From Ailanthus altissimus (lineage: Eukaryota; Streptophyta; Magnoliopsida; Sapindales; Simaroubaceae), in the NCBI GenBank assembly GCA_946807835.1, contig OX327712.1:18308001-18372000 (forward strand): DNA of 64,000 bases. The letters are read 5' to 3'. Below are positions 24,706 through 36,894 of this stretch, piece after piece. A program made the translations under genes and the position numbers. The notes under the pieces were generated by a model, which was not told the origin of the DNA, made no database searches, and was given only the letters and a program-made list of their open reading frames with translations. The first letter of the stretch is position 1. The number at the start of each line of letters is the position of its first letter.

Positions 24706-27700
24706 TTGGATCATTTCTGCTTCTTGATACACTATCATACCTATAGGTGTTTCAGACCATATCTCTATTTGAGAGAATACAATGTTGACTTTTGCATTGA
24801 TTAAGTTAGATATAATTAGTATTTATTTATTTCTGATGTGCCACCTATGCCTTTTAGTCCTTCCAGGTTCATCAGGGGGTTCTTTGACAGAGAATCACTT
24901 TGTAAAATCTCTGGAATCTCAACATGTGCATTCTGATGTTGAAGATGATGCTACAGGATGCATTGACAGTGCAAGCAGCAAGAGTAATTTTAGGATTGCT
25001 TCCTCAGCAATGGGAGAGGTGAAAGTATTTTTGAACTGTACTCATGCCCTTAAAAGGCCAAACTTCCAGAGTCCAAATTTTGATGCAGTTCTGAAATACC
25101 TGGAGGATAAATATCTCATCAACAATGTTTTGGGGCCTCAGTTATCTGTTAGCAAGTTGCTCAAAGATTTGTGTGATACTTACTTAGAGGAGGGTTGCAA
25201 ATCCACCGGTGGGTCAGCTTTGATTGACTCTTCTGAAGCAATTGTTCATGTTGGGGACTCCTTTTGTGCTACAGGGCTGAAAAAACAAGCTTCTACTATT
25301 GGTACTTCTGAAAGGGATCTGAATAAGAAGGGTTCAATCCGTTCTTGGTGCTTAAATTCATCTAACCCAGTATCCATTCACCAACATCGTGTCACTTCTC
25401 ACAAGAAGAGATCCTGCTGCAGCATCAGTGACATAGCAAAAGGTTCAGAAAGTGTGCAAATTTCATTGGTAGATGAAACTGGCAATGAGGATCTGCCAAA
25501 ATTTACTTACATCCCACACAATATAATTTATCAAAATGCTTATGTACATGTCTCGCTTGCTAGAATTTCGGATGAGGATTGCTGTTCAAACTGTTCAGGA
25601 GATTGTCTCTCGGTGTCAATACCATGTGGGTGTGCACGTGAAACAGGCGGAGAGTTTGCTTACACACGGCAAGGTCTGCTGAAAGAGGAATTTCTAAGCA
25701 CCTGTATCTCTATGAAGAATGAACCTTGTAACCAACATCTTGTTTATTGTCAAGACTGCCCCTTAGAGAGGTCTAAGAATGATTTCTCCCCTGAAAAATG
25801 CAAGGGCCATATTGTTAGGAAGTTCATCAAAGAATGCTGGAGAAAATGTGGTTGCACTATGCAGTGTGGAAATCGAGTTGTACAACGAGGTATTACATGC
25901 AAATTGCAGGTAAAGATGCAGCATGAAATTCTGGTAGTTGCTTAGTAAAATGTTCTCTTTTTATCATTTTTATTTAGTAATTTTAGTAATTGATTAGGTT
26001 TTTTTGTTTAATATATTTTTTATTGTTGCAATTTTATGGAATCAATTTCAAGAATAACTTGAAATTAATTTTCCTTTTGAGAAATCTTTTCTTTTTCTCT
26101 TTTTCGTCCTCCATGTCATTCTTGACTAAAATTTAATATTCTTTACTTATACCTTCAGCGGTGAAGAGAAACTTTCTATCTAGACCAAACAATAAAAGTT
26201 AGTCAGTGCTGTGCGACTTTTTCAAGTGAAGCTCACTTAATTTTCACCTTCATTTTTTTATCAGGATTTTTGATTAATAGGGTCTCTAGAAGAGCGCATT
26301 GGCATATCTGTTGATCATTTCAAATTGCATTTGAGTCCTTTTTTTGTGATAAGAAACAAAGAATTTATTGCATCTTAATCTGTTGCAAGACCCCAATTAT
26401 ATGATAGTTCGCTTATTGCTTGTTGAAGCTATCTTAGATATAAGTTTGCTAACATTTTAAAATTGTTTGGTGAAGCTTTTTTAGAATTTGAAGTTAGCTT
26501 TGTCTATAGTTATGCGATTCATGCATTTTTCAACATCATTTACAGATAATCAGTATGCTCTTATGCGTCAGGTATTTTTGACTCATGAAGGTAAAGGTTG
26601 GGGTCTTAGAACACTTCAGGACTTGCCTAAAGGAACCTTTGTTTGTGAATATGTTGGGGAAGTATTAACGAACACGGAGTTATATGAAAGGAATATGCAA
26701 AGCAGTGGTGGTGAGAGACATACATATCCAGTTACTCTAGATGCAGACTGGGGTTCTGAGAAAATTTTGAGGGATGAAGATGCACTTTGTTTGGATGCAA
26801 CATTTTGTGGAAATGTTGCAAGGTTTATTAATCATAGGTAATCTTTTCCACTTGGAGTAATGCTACGTATAAAACTTTGAATCCCAAGTTTTGGATAGAA
26901 AGTGATGTGGGGCACTACATAGGATTGCCATATCAGTTATTCGATTATCCAATCATCCATCTGACAGTCTTGAATGAATGTACATCACTTTGTATGCAAA
27001 ACTGGGGATTCAAAACTGTGTTCATTGCACTATTCTTTTACTTGTGCATATTCTTGTGGTTGCATAGATTGTTTGACACTGACAATAAGTGCTATTTTGG
27101 GCTGTCAGTGACAGAGGTGTGCTGCATTTTCAGGAAATATCAACATCTTTCTAAATAAATAGCTAAGTTTTATGTTTGCGATCCTGTAGAATAAAGAAAT
27201 TTTTAGTTATATTGTCTTTTGCATTCTCTTTTCAGTGTTTTATAATCATGTTGATGTTTTGCCTGTAAACTTCTCTACTGAGGTTCTACTTCTTATAGAG
27301 CTTATATCAGTGCATATCATATCTCTCTTCCCCCATGATTTCCCTCTTTTACTGCCCTTTGTCAATATAATTTTTCTTTTGAACTTTATAGATGCTTTGA
27401 TGCGAACTTGATTGATATTCCAGTTGAAGTGGAGACCCCTGATCGCCACTATTATCATGTATGGATCTGACTGGCTTCATCTGTGCAATATTTTGTACAT
27501 TCTTGCATTTACACATTTTGAAAGAAATGCATCTCAAATAGCTCGATTCCCTTTCCTATGTGCAGCTTGCTTTTTTCACAACAAGGGATGTGAGTGCTTC
27601 AGAAGAGCTGAGTTGGGTAAGTGGGTTAAAATATTGCAAGTATTTATTTACACTTTATAGTTGTTCATCTGGAATAAATGGTTATTGGATCATGGATTTT

Positions 27701-28791
27701 TTGCTGCAAACTAAGATTTGCAATAGGCTTGATGTTGGTCATGGTGCCAAGATGGATATATGCTTGTCATTGTAACTTGGTTGTAAATATAGTAGTGTCA
27801 GTGATATGCTATCCAACCTTAAGATATAGGAACTACATATATTCATAGAAGCAAGACACGTTGAATGACATGAAAGGACAGTTCTATTTAGAGATTGTTT
27901 TCCTTTCTCTATATTTCAATTCAATTCTATAACCTTGTTGCAATGTAATTATAAATGGGACTCAAAAATGCACATTGGCGGAAATTTCCACAATGTTGCA
28001 CTGTAATAAAGGTGCAAGTCTTTCCTATAAGCAAATGTTTGGCACTTAGGTTGTCTTCCATCAGCCTTCTCGGGGCTTTTTCATTTTCACTTTACATAGA
28101 GCATTATCACCTATTTGTTTACATGGTCTTTGATCTGTTATATTCATTCATTACTGTTGAGTTGCACCTTGCACAACTTGTACCTAAATTGTTTTTTTTG
28201 CTTTTCTTTTTTTAATTAATAGTATTTTTCTATCAAGTTGCAATGTACTTGCTATTTTATGGTTTAGAACATAAAGTGCCTATTGCTACTGTAGAAATCT
28301 GTACCACTTTACAATTATATCCGAATGGAGCAAACTCAATGGGTGTTCTGTTGAAATCTTGCTTACAAATATATATGAACTATGTTAATATGTTTTTTTT
28401 TTTTAATATCGAGACAGACGCCCTGTGCTAGAGCCACATGTTCTTCATTTCTCTGCTTAAGTGATGAGTAGACAATAAAGAATTTTGATAGATGTCTGGC
28501 CTACATATTCTTTCTTTGTTCTCTCTAATTTAACATTTAGTGGCATCCTCTAGTTGTACTTTCTAGTCTACAACTACATGAAATTACTTTCGTGGCTGAT
28601 TAAGAACATCTAAAAAGTTAAGTTGAAATTTGGTGAAGAAATCAGTCTGCATTTGCTCATTGTGAGGATGGTTTGGATAAAATTAACTGCAGGACTATGG
28701 AATTGACTTCAATGATCATGATCATCCTATAAAGGCATTTCAATGTTGTTGTGGAAGTGCATTCTGCCGAGATGTGAAGCAAAAGAGTTAG
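23531..28791 (+). CDS. SUVR: SUVR1/2/4-like histone-lysine N-methyltransferase
   Basis: Seven exons join in frame with GT-AG introns: 23531-23710, 23887-24373, 24867-25909, 26572-26837, 27392-27458, 27566-27616 and 28693-28791, giving 730 aa, the size of SUVR1/SUVR2. Residues 1-60 form the WIYLD domain (VKPILLNLLDLF, NWELIEAEDYRALKDAYFE). A low-complexity basic/Ser-rich linker (61 to about 455) follows. The Cys-rich pre-SET zinc-cluster region spans about 459-564. The SET domain (571-700) has GKGWGLR, NHRC at 657-660 and ELSWDYG across the exon 6/7 junction. The post-SET motif CCCGSAFC ends at 723. The family methylates H3K9 in the nucleus and binds S-adenosylmethionine through the GxG and NHxC motifs; SUVR2 members act in RNA-directed silencing. 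All key motifs are present with no internal stop. The start fits the usual WIYLD N-terminus. Which SUVR paralogue it is cannot be decided here. Confidence 0.92.
24656..24702. repeat. (TA)n microsatellite in SUVR intron 2
   Basis: An uninterrupted TA dinucleotide run of about 23 units follows a short TG-rich stretch. It lies within the intron between 24373 and 24867 and is likely length-polymorphic. Confidence 0.95.
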
Positions 28792-28860
28792 TGTATCTTA
28801 CAAGGGGGAAGGTAAAGCCGTGAAGGGCATCATCTTTTATCAGATTCAAAATTTTCTCAT

Positions 28861-29303
28861 ATCATTTTGCCTTCTGGTTCCATGCTACTCACCTTGTCCC
28901 TGTTCTGAAGCCACTTTAAAGATGACACTTGTTATGATTTATGCATTTAAGAAATTTGTAGGGGAATAAACTCATTTAAATGCTGCTTTGATGGAGCCTT
29001 GCAGAGTTCATTCCTGCCTGCTATTGTACTTCCTCCTTGATTCTATCCTTCTGCTGGAAAACAAGGACATATCATTTTCTAATATCATTTTGCCTTCTGG
29101 TTCCATGCTACTCACCTTGTCCCTGTTCTGAAGCCACTTTAAAGATGATACTTGTTATGATTTATGCATTTAAGAAATTTGTAGGGGAATAAACTCATTT
29201 AAATGCTGCTTTGTTGGAGCCTTGCAGAGTTCATTCCTGCCTGCTATAGTATTTCCTCCTTGATTCTATCCTTCTGCTGGAAAACAAGGATATATCATTA
29301 TTC
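28861..29303. repeat. 223-bp tandem duplication downstream of SUVR
   Basis: Two near-identical units begin ATCATTTTGCCTTCTGG at 28861 and 29084. The second is cut slightly short near 29300. Each carries an AATAAA hexamer (28965-28970 and 29188-29193), so a potential poly(A) signal has been duplicated in or near the 3' UTR of the SUVR gene. Few differences separate the units, so the event is recent. Confidence 0.9.
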
Positions 29304-31204
29304 TGAGATAAAACTAAAATGTTTTCATAACCTAAAAATGGTTTTTACAGAACTTTGCTCTACGCTTTCATGACAGTGTGGGTCATCATTTTATTTTTCT
29401 GTTAATGAAACTTTGGTTGGATTAACATGGAACATATTATATCCTGTTATTGTCCTAGATCTAAAAATTTAACTGAAATGAACTGGATATATAAGTTGAT
29501 TGAAGCTAAAGAGATCAGTTTTTAAATTATTTTCTTGTTTCATCTATGATGCTATGCAAAACTTCATATAACACGACTTGGATGAGGTCTAGATGCGCGT
29601 GTACCTAGATGATTCATGAAAAATGTGAGAAGGTAACTAGACTTCCCACATTTTCCAGTTTTTTGCATAATTGTCAGCATCAGGAATACATGCGTCCTTG
29701 ATTTTTTCTTTTGGTGCATAAGTAGCAAATAGTGCCTAAAAGAGAAACCTAGATTTACCATTCATTTCGTGGACCAGGAATATTTAATTGCCTATGATCT
29801 GCCATGTTTTGAGTCCTCTTGGTTGCGGCTAACTTGTCTTGTTTTCTGTTCCAGGAATTCAGTTAACTTTATAATTGCTTGGATGAACTTTGACTACTGA
29901 GACAGTAAAACTGTGTATACACTTCTCTCATGATTGTTAATTTTTAGAAGATTCGACATCAAAACTATTGCCACACTGCCATAAGATCTGGGAAATTAAT
30001 ACACAAATAGAGGTTTGGTAATGCTTTCTTTGTGGAAGTTTAACGCAGGACAATTTGCGGAATATGATACTCAGGGGAGTCGAAAGTAGACCTTTCATGT
30101 CACTTAACAAGGGCAAATTGCCGCGGTATCAACATTAGCAATTCACGGCAGCTGTTGAAATGTTCTCTAATACACAGTGGGAAGAGTGACTGGTGTTTAC
30201 CTGTAAAGAAAATTCGGGTAAATATCTCCTTTTGTATGCGTATGCTTTAAGATCAAGTATCTGATTGACACTCTCAGTGCATTGATGACACTCGGTTATG
30301 CTCAAGTTACTTGAGGTCCATTAGGTATAAAATTACTTTAAGCTTAATTTTGGAAACAAACAATTAAAGTGGTTGATAAATACTTCTTTCACTCTAGTTG
30401 TCACAAACAAAATAAAAATTTTACCAATTTGGCATTAAGAAAACCAGAAAAGTAAAGTAAAGATAGAAAGAAAGAGGCCATGGATTTTTATTTTACGAAT
30501 TGCATATCTGATATCACGAGAAAGTTTAACTCTTAGGTGGAAGATTCTCTTAATAAAAGATTCTTTTAATAAAAGATTCTTTTATGTGAATACATCTAAC
30601 TGACAATCAATTGAAAACATAATTCTTAACTGATACTCACCAATTTGAAAAGGTCGAAGCACAACCGTTACTTGTCAAAGTAAATCTATATGTTGTTTTT
30701 TTAAAAAATAAAAATACTACATTATAAATTTTGCATCTCAATGAATGACATCTCAATGTTTTTTCTTTTTTAATAAAAGTCTTATATTATAAATTTTACA
30801 CCTCAATGAATAATATTATTAAATAACTGTTCAATGAATTACAATATTAATTAAATAATTGCAACTATTGCAAATTTTACATTTCAGTAAATTATAACAA
30901 CTCAATGAATAACAACACTGAATAACTGTTCAATCAATTACAACATTAATTAAAAAATTACAACTAGAGCTAAACACAATTAAGCTATAACAATAACTGA
31001 ATAATTGTAATTAGAATTGTAATACCTTCAACAATTGGAGGAATGAAAATTTCTTAAATTTTTTAGCTTTTATTAAAGTTCGAACTCTTAATTTAGGCCA
31101 GAAGATGCACATGTTTAGCCATTAAGCAAAAACATTGGTCAAGAGATACACAGACTTAGTCACTGGAGCAAAGCAACTAGGTGCAAGTAAATTTATATCT
31201 TAAT
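29304..31204. other. Gene-free stretch downstream of SUVR
   Basis: No coding domain was seen. A 17-bp triplication of TTCTTTTAATAAAAGA lies at about 30545-30590. At 30710-30960 a phrase ending CTCAATGAAT recurs imperfectly. The open frame at 29564-29761 has no recognisable features. Confidence 0.4.
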
Positions 31205-31362
31205 TGTTAGGGGTTTCAAAATACATAATTCTCTCCATGATTTTTCTTTAAACGTCTCTCTTTTGTTTAAGGAAAGAGTTTGCTACAAGCTTAATGTAGT
31301 TTTATTATATGGAAGATTATATATAGAGTAAGATTGTAGGAGAAGAGTGATGATATTGGCCT

Positions 31363-31545
31363 GAACGCCCCAGCATTAGAAGATAAAATGCTTCAGCATG
31401 AATTCTAAAAAGCCCAATGCCTCAGCATTAACTCTAGAACACCCTGATGATGGACAATCTTGCCTCATTGTTCATCAAACGCCCCAGTGTTGGTACAATA
31501 GTCGTATCAACACCCCAGCATTGGATGGAGAACACCGCAATATTG
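31363..31545. repeat. Degenerate CCCCAGCATT motif array in LTR
   Basis: Short motifs like GCCCCAGCATTAGA recur about every 25-30 bases with variation (also CTTCAGCATG and CCTCAGCATT). A more decayed version lies in the right LTR at 33413-33600. This suggests an ancestral minisatellite within the LTR. The 64-codon open frame at 31398 is a by-product. Confidence 0.6.
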
Positions 31546-32242
31546 CTTATTTGAAAAGTTCATTTTTGACTTGGATTGACTTATTTAAGTAGGATTTGAA
31601 CTTTTATATATAAGGACTATTATTCTAAATAGGTTTAAGGTTTCTTAGGCCATTGTAAATATTATATAAACTCTTATAATCCCTTAAAATTATTGAAACA
31701 TCTCAAGCATCAAAGATGTAAATATAAGAGAGAATAGAGGAGTTAGGTAGGTATTAAGTGCTGATTGCACTAAGATGTAACTATGAGATCACTCGAGTAT
31801 CAAGTGTGCTAAGAGTGAAGAGAGATCCTTTTGAGAGAGCTCAGGTTATTCTTGAATTCCTTGGGTAAAATTTCTTATTGTTAATGAGAGATGCTAAAAG
31901 GTCTTAATATTATAGTGATTTAGGAGATACTTAGACGTCAACAAGTTTTTTTGTGAATGTTAATAAAATAAGTTGAATCATGGATCTACGTGGACGTTGG
32001 TGTTATATAGAACTATGTATATCTTTTGTCTTGTTATTTATTTTCTTTATCTTTATAGTGTGTTAATATTTTATATTCTTAATTATTTATGAATTAAGTC
32101 TTTTGCACATGCATATGGTTCTTAAGATGCTAAATACCAAGTTATGGTGGTATTAGAGCACATAGAACCCCAATAATGGAGACAGTGTAAACGGCTAATC
32201 ATTAGAAGAGATTATTGTTAAGGCTGATTTTCTGTAACAAAC

Positions 32243-32255
32243 TGGTATCAGAGCC
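32243..32255 (+). promoter_or_regulatory. Primer-binding site, initiator tRNA-Met
   Basis: TGGTATCAGAGCC sits three bases after the left LTR end. It is complementary to the 3' end of plant initiator tRNA-Met and would prime minus-strand cDNA. Confidence 0.85.
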
Positions 32256-34251
32256 AAGTTAAGGTTTAGATTGTAAAGCATAGACAGTAGAGCTAAATTA
32301 TAGAGCAAGGGTTGTCAACCATAAGAACTCACAAATATGAAGAAATTCAATGAGAAGATGATTATCTATAAGAGAAAAAGCTGATGGCCTTATTGGAGAG
32401 TTTTGGGTTAAAGACCGTCCTTAAAAAAACTACCAGTGATGAAGAATATGACATTATCTAGGTCCAAGTCAGAAGAATCATTTAGATTGAACACAAAAGA
32501 ATAAAGATGAAAAAAGAAAAACAATCAAGATTGAAGGCCAGATAAAAAAAAAGGTGCATAAGACACTTGTTAAGGGATAATTCGGATAGAAAGACTAGTA
32601 TAAAAGCTAAAGAAGGTGGATTTGTAAAACTAGAATGACTAGACAAAGACCTTAATAGCTTATGCAAGAATGTGTGCCTGATGAATGAACTACTTAGTTC
32701 TAAAGTATAGTTTGCATTTGAGTCATAGAGAATTATTATTTATCAATGATAAATCCATTAAGGGTTGAGATATGACGTTTTATAGTCATAGAAGATTGGT
32801 AGAATTAAATTAAGAGTGAATGGTAGGCATGTAAGGGAGTAACTAGGTGAAAGATTCGGTCTTGATCTTATAAAATTTAGTAAACTTAAGATTGCCAAAA
32901 CAAATAGGGATATTCATAAAGCAAAGGATGGAATATTAAAAGGGATGAAAAAGTATCTATAAGATAGAAGCATAGAGGAGGCTATGTGCTTGAAATGTGC
33001 TCATATGGTTCAACATATATTATTAAAAGGATGCAAACTATAGTTCAGCAGTAAAAATTATCTCATAAGTGTGGCAGGGGTAGAAAGAGAATGTATGGGA
33101 AGAATAATAATGGCAAGAATAAATTTCAACTATTAAAGGATTGTGGTCATGATGTATGGAACTTAACTAAAGTCAACACTAGAGAATGTTGGTTATTAAG
33201 GGAGGATGATCTTGGATAGCTTTTGGGAGAGAGATTTTGAATAAAGGAGGAGTTTGTTGAAATTAGTGATTCAACAATCGTGTATGAGCATGAATTTAGA
33301 TGAATATTAATAGGGAGTCATCATGAAGTCAAGCACGTGAATGATGTTTGAGGATAGAGGAAAATAAGAGCCGAAAAGCGAGAAGAGGTGAGGAAATACA
33401 AGTTGGATGCTACAGGTTTGAACGCCCTACAATTGAAAGATAGAACACTCCAACGTGGATTCCAGAAGGCCTAATACCCATCATTAGCTTCAGAATACCC
33501 CGAACGCCTCAACATCCATTAGGGAATGCTTCAATATTGGCACAATAGTCTCATTAATGCCCTAGCATTGGATGGAGAATGCCACAGTGTTGCTTGTTCG
33601 AAAAAGTCTATTTTTAGTTTGGATTGATTTCTTTAAGTGGAATTTGTACTTTCATGTGCAAGAACTTTTATTCTAAATAGGTTTAGGGTTTTTTAGGCCA
33701 TTGTAAACACAATATAAACCCTTGTAATCCCTTAAAACCACCGAAGCATCTCAAATATCAAAGATGTAAACATCAAAGAGAATAAAGAAACTAAGTAGGC
33801 ATTAAGTGTTGAGTGCCCTAGGGTGTAACCATGAGATCACTTGAGTATTGAGTATGTTAGAAGTGATGAGAGATCTTTATGAGAGAGCTTGGGCTATTCT
33901 TGTATTCTTTTGGTAAAATCTCTTATTGTTATACTAAGAGGTCTTAAGATTGTGATGATCTAGGAGATACTTAGAGGTTTACAAGTTCTTTTGTGAACAT
34001 TAATGGAAAAAGCTGGATATTGGATCTATCGTGGATATAGGCATTGTGCTAAACTACGTATATTTTGTATCATGTGGTTTATTTTCTTTATTTTTATTGG
34101 TATGTTAGCATGTTATGTACTTAATTATTTGTGAATTAAATCTTTCGCACACGTATAGAATTAGCCATGGTGGTATTATGGCACATAGAACCTTAACAAT
34201 GGAGATAGTGCAAAAATTAATTGCTATGAGAAATTAGTACTAAAGCTAATT

Positions 34252-35950
34252 TGTTGTGCTTATGTGCTATCTCATTTTGTATGAATATTTTTATTTATGC
34301 AATAAATATAATTAAATCACTAATTTATATTTAATATATATTAAGATACTTGTAACATTTCAGACACTGTATGATCTAAAGGAGTTTAGATTTGGTCCAA
34401 ACTCTTTTGGACCAGTGCTAAGAGTAAACTACACTGAGAGTTATAATTATCAAGAGTTAGTATAGACAGCGAAATTTAAAGAATTAGAGCTTTTTCTGAA
34501 ATAGGATAAAGACCCGATGACATATTAGTAGTGACATAATTGCAAAGGATTGTAAATAGTGCTAAGAAATATCATTGTGCAAGTATTTCTCGAATGTTAT
34601 GTTCCTGATCTATTTTTACTAATGCAGGTCTGCTGGTGAAAACTTTATTTGATATAGATCGGTGTATGTCTATATTTGAGTGGTTCAGATGGTTAGTCTT
34701 AGTAGACCATGAGTTTAGTGGAAGCTCGTATAAATATGCAGGTATTCAGTGAGGATTAGGTACTAAACAAACTCAAGCAGAACCTCCAGCATACATCCCA
34801 TAAAGTCGTCAATGGAGAGTCTTCTTGAGTTGAGTAGTATTTATGGTCCTTAACCTTAATACCACGGTAGGCCAGTGAGTGATTCACCATACTTAGGCTT
34901 TACACATGTCAAAGACCTTTTATGGTCTGACCATTGGGTGCCGCTGGATATGGTCCGATGCTTATGAAGTTCAATGTGTGTAGATATGAGATTCGTCAGT
35001 TTATATGGGTGAGTTGTATATCCTAATGCTCCAAGAATTATATTTCAAAAAGTCTTTTGGCTAAAATCATATACTCTGAAAATGAGTTTTTCGTGGAATA
35101 AATAATATTGTAAAAATATTTGCGGATATTATTTATATGAATATGAATTTAAAGATAAGTTTAAGATTAAACATATAGATACTTAAAGGTGATAATCTAT
35201 GTCTCCACTCTTTTAAGATATTAGCGACGGAGAGATTATATAAATATATATTGACCTTAACTTATATGGTTTAACGTGCTATATTATTATTTTCATTACA
35301 TGTGTGTAAGATATCATTGTGAATATAAAGAGTTTCATTATATAAAGTGTACTTGTTGTATATTGTAATAGCATACCGAATTGAATGACACATGACAATA
35401 ATTAATTCACCAATAGAAAGGCCAAACTTTTGGCCAATTTATATGTTTAGCAAGAGATAGCTAAGGCATGATTCTGTCATGCTTACAATAAGCATGTGCT
35501 GGCAATCAAATTCATTGGTCATATTAATCAATAAGCAAGAGGTGGCGTTATTAAGGAGCATTTGGCTTATTAATAAAAAAAAATCTTATGCCATGCTTAA
35601 TTATAAGCACGAGGTGTCTATTCAATTTGTTTTCTTCCAATCAAATGGCCACTCCTTTTGATCTTATTCGGCCAGCAAATTTGGCTTTGCCACTTATAAA
35701 TTTTATAAGCATGAACTAGCCTTATTATGCTTAATTAACAAAGCAGGATGTGGCTATATTTTGTTAATTTAACAAACATAATGGCCACTCATTTGCATAA
35801 TATTCGGCCACTTAAGCTAGCACCTTGTCACCAATCTTTTATAAAGCATGAAGTGTTAATTTTACTGATTTGTCATGCCACTAATTGCAATATAATTAGA
35901 GAATTTGACGGCCAAGATTGCTATATAAAACCTACTTTAGTTCATTTGTA
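34252..35950 (+). repeat. LTR of the 2.2-kb family, copy 5 (right end unresolved)
   Basis: It begins TGTTGTGCTTATGTGC directly inside the 3' LTR of the preceding element. The conserved core at about 34790-35000 (GGTGCCGCTGGATATGGTCC) and the pyrimidine/purine landmarks match copies 3 and 4 in the same orientation. From 35400 it carries degenerate repeats of AAGCATGA- and GGCCACTC-like phrases. No terminal CA with target duplication could be placed, so the right boundary is a minimum. Confidence 0.6.
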
Positions 35951-36894
35951 AATCAAGTCAGGAAAAGTAATTCAAGGCAAAAATTATATAACTAATATCA
36001 AAAGTTTTATATAAAAGCAAATGTTGCTTGAACGAAAAAAAAAATTATTATTTTAGGTCAAAAAATTTTACCATGTTTTTTATTAGAATTGTTTAAATTT
36101 TGATTTAAAGATGTGTTCTCTTTTATTTTATTAATATAATGAGATATGTATTTATATTCTACTGCATTAATTTTACTTATGAAACTTGTAAAATTAAAAA
36201 TTAAAATGAAAGAACACTTTCATGATATTCGCAACATTATCAAATATACAAAAGGCTTCATTTCCCATGTGCCATTGCCGAACTCTCTAAATTGTTTAAT
36301 TTATTGCCAACATATTAATCTGAATTGACAAATTCTTATAGGATAGGGGGCTGGTAGTTGGGAAATAAGCTTTGTAGTAATAAACTTATTATATAGTAAA
36401 AGAAAATGTTTTTAAGTTTTCATTCATTATCATAGGATGGTTCCTCGTAGAAATGAACATTTAGTAGCAGGTGGCACTTGCTTTGTCTTGAGCGACCAGC
36501 TTCAGTTTTATTTAAAGATCAAAGTCGTCAGCAATGAATGATGGTACTGGGTTTGTCTATTTTCTTTTCTCTAGTGGCATTGAAAGAGATATTTTCCTCT
36601 TAAAAAGAAAAAGAAAAGATTAAAGAATAGCCGGCCGCCACTGTTAGCCTCTACTAATATGATCCAATATCATGCTCTAAATTATTCTAGTAAATAGACA
36701 ACAAGTCCATGTGAAGTCGTTAGAAAAACAACACTCAAAAACTGTTTTTGTCCTAGCAAGTTGCTAATAAACGCAAAAATTATTCTAGTAAAGAAAGACT
36801 ACTGACCATCAGAAATGATTTACTCCAAAACTCGTAAACGAATTCCATTCTTAAGGATTAAGTTTGCGTGCAGATATTTGTTTCTCTATCTAAG
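35951..36894. other. No gene recognised upstream of DC1 pseudogene 1
   Basis: AT-rich sequence, possibly including the end of copy 5 and the promoter of the DC1 sequence. No clear TATA or coding motif could be assigned. Confidence 0.3.

Larger units (their letters stand above)
31205..34251 (+). mobile_element. Non-autonomous LTR retroelement, 3' LTR interrupted
   Basis: Two long direct repeats align: the left ends TCTGTAACA at 32239, the right starts TGTTGAAATTAGTG at 33255. A PBS matching initiator tRNA-Met (TGGTATCAGAGCC) lies at 32243-32255, and a polypurine tract AAAGGAGGAG at 33243-33252. The internal part is only about 1.0 kb with a broken remnant (TIVQQ..KLSHKCG, KDCGHDVWNLTKVN) faintly like a gag zinc-knuckle region, so it cannot move alone. 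The left LTR start (about 31205) is uncertain because the first 150 bases barely align. The right LTR is cut at 34252 by solo LTR copy 5. Confidence 0.75.

Noticed and set aside
24544..24804. 86-codon frame with an alternating YI run
   Set aside because: The YI run is the translation of the TA microsatellite in SUVR intron 2.
26877..27158. 93-codon frame with hydrophobic stretches
   Set aside because: It lies in the intron between SUVR exons 4 and 5 and has no recognisable feature.
27955..28431. Hydrophobic frames between SUVR exons 6 and 7
   Set aside because: They are within the last intron (27617-28692), T-rich, and not supported by any motif.
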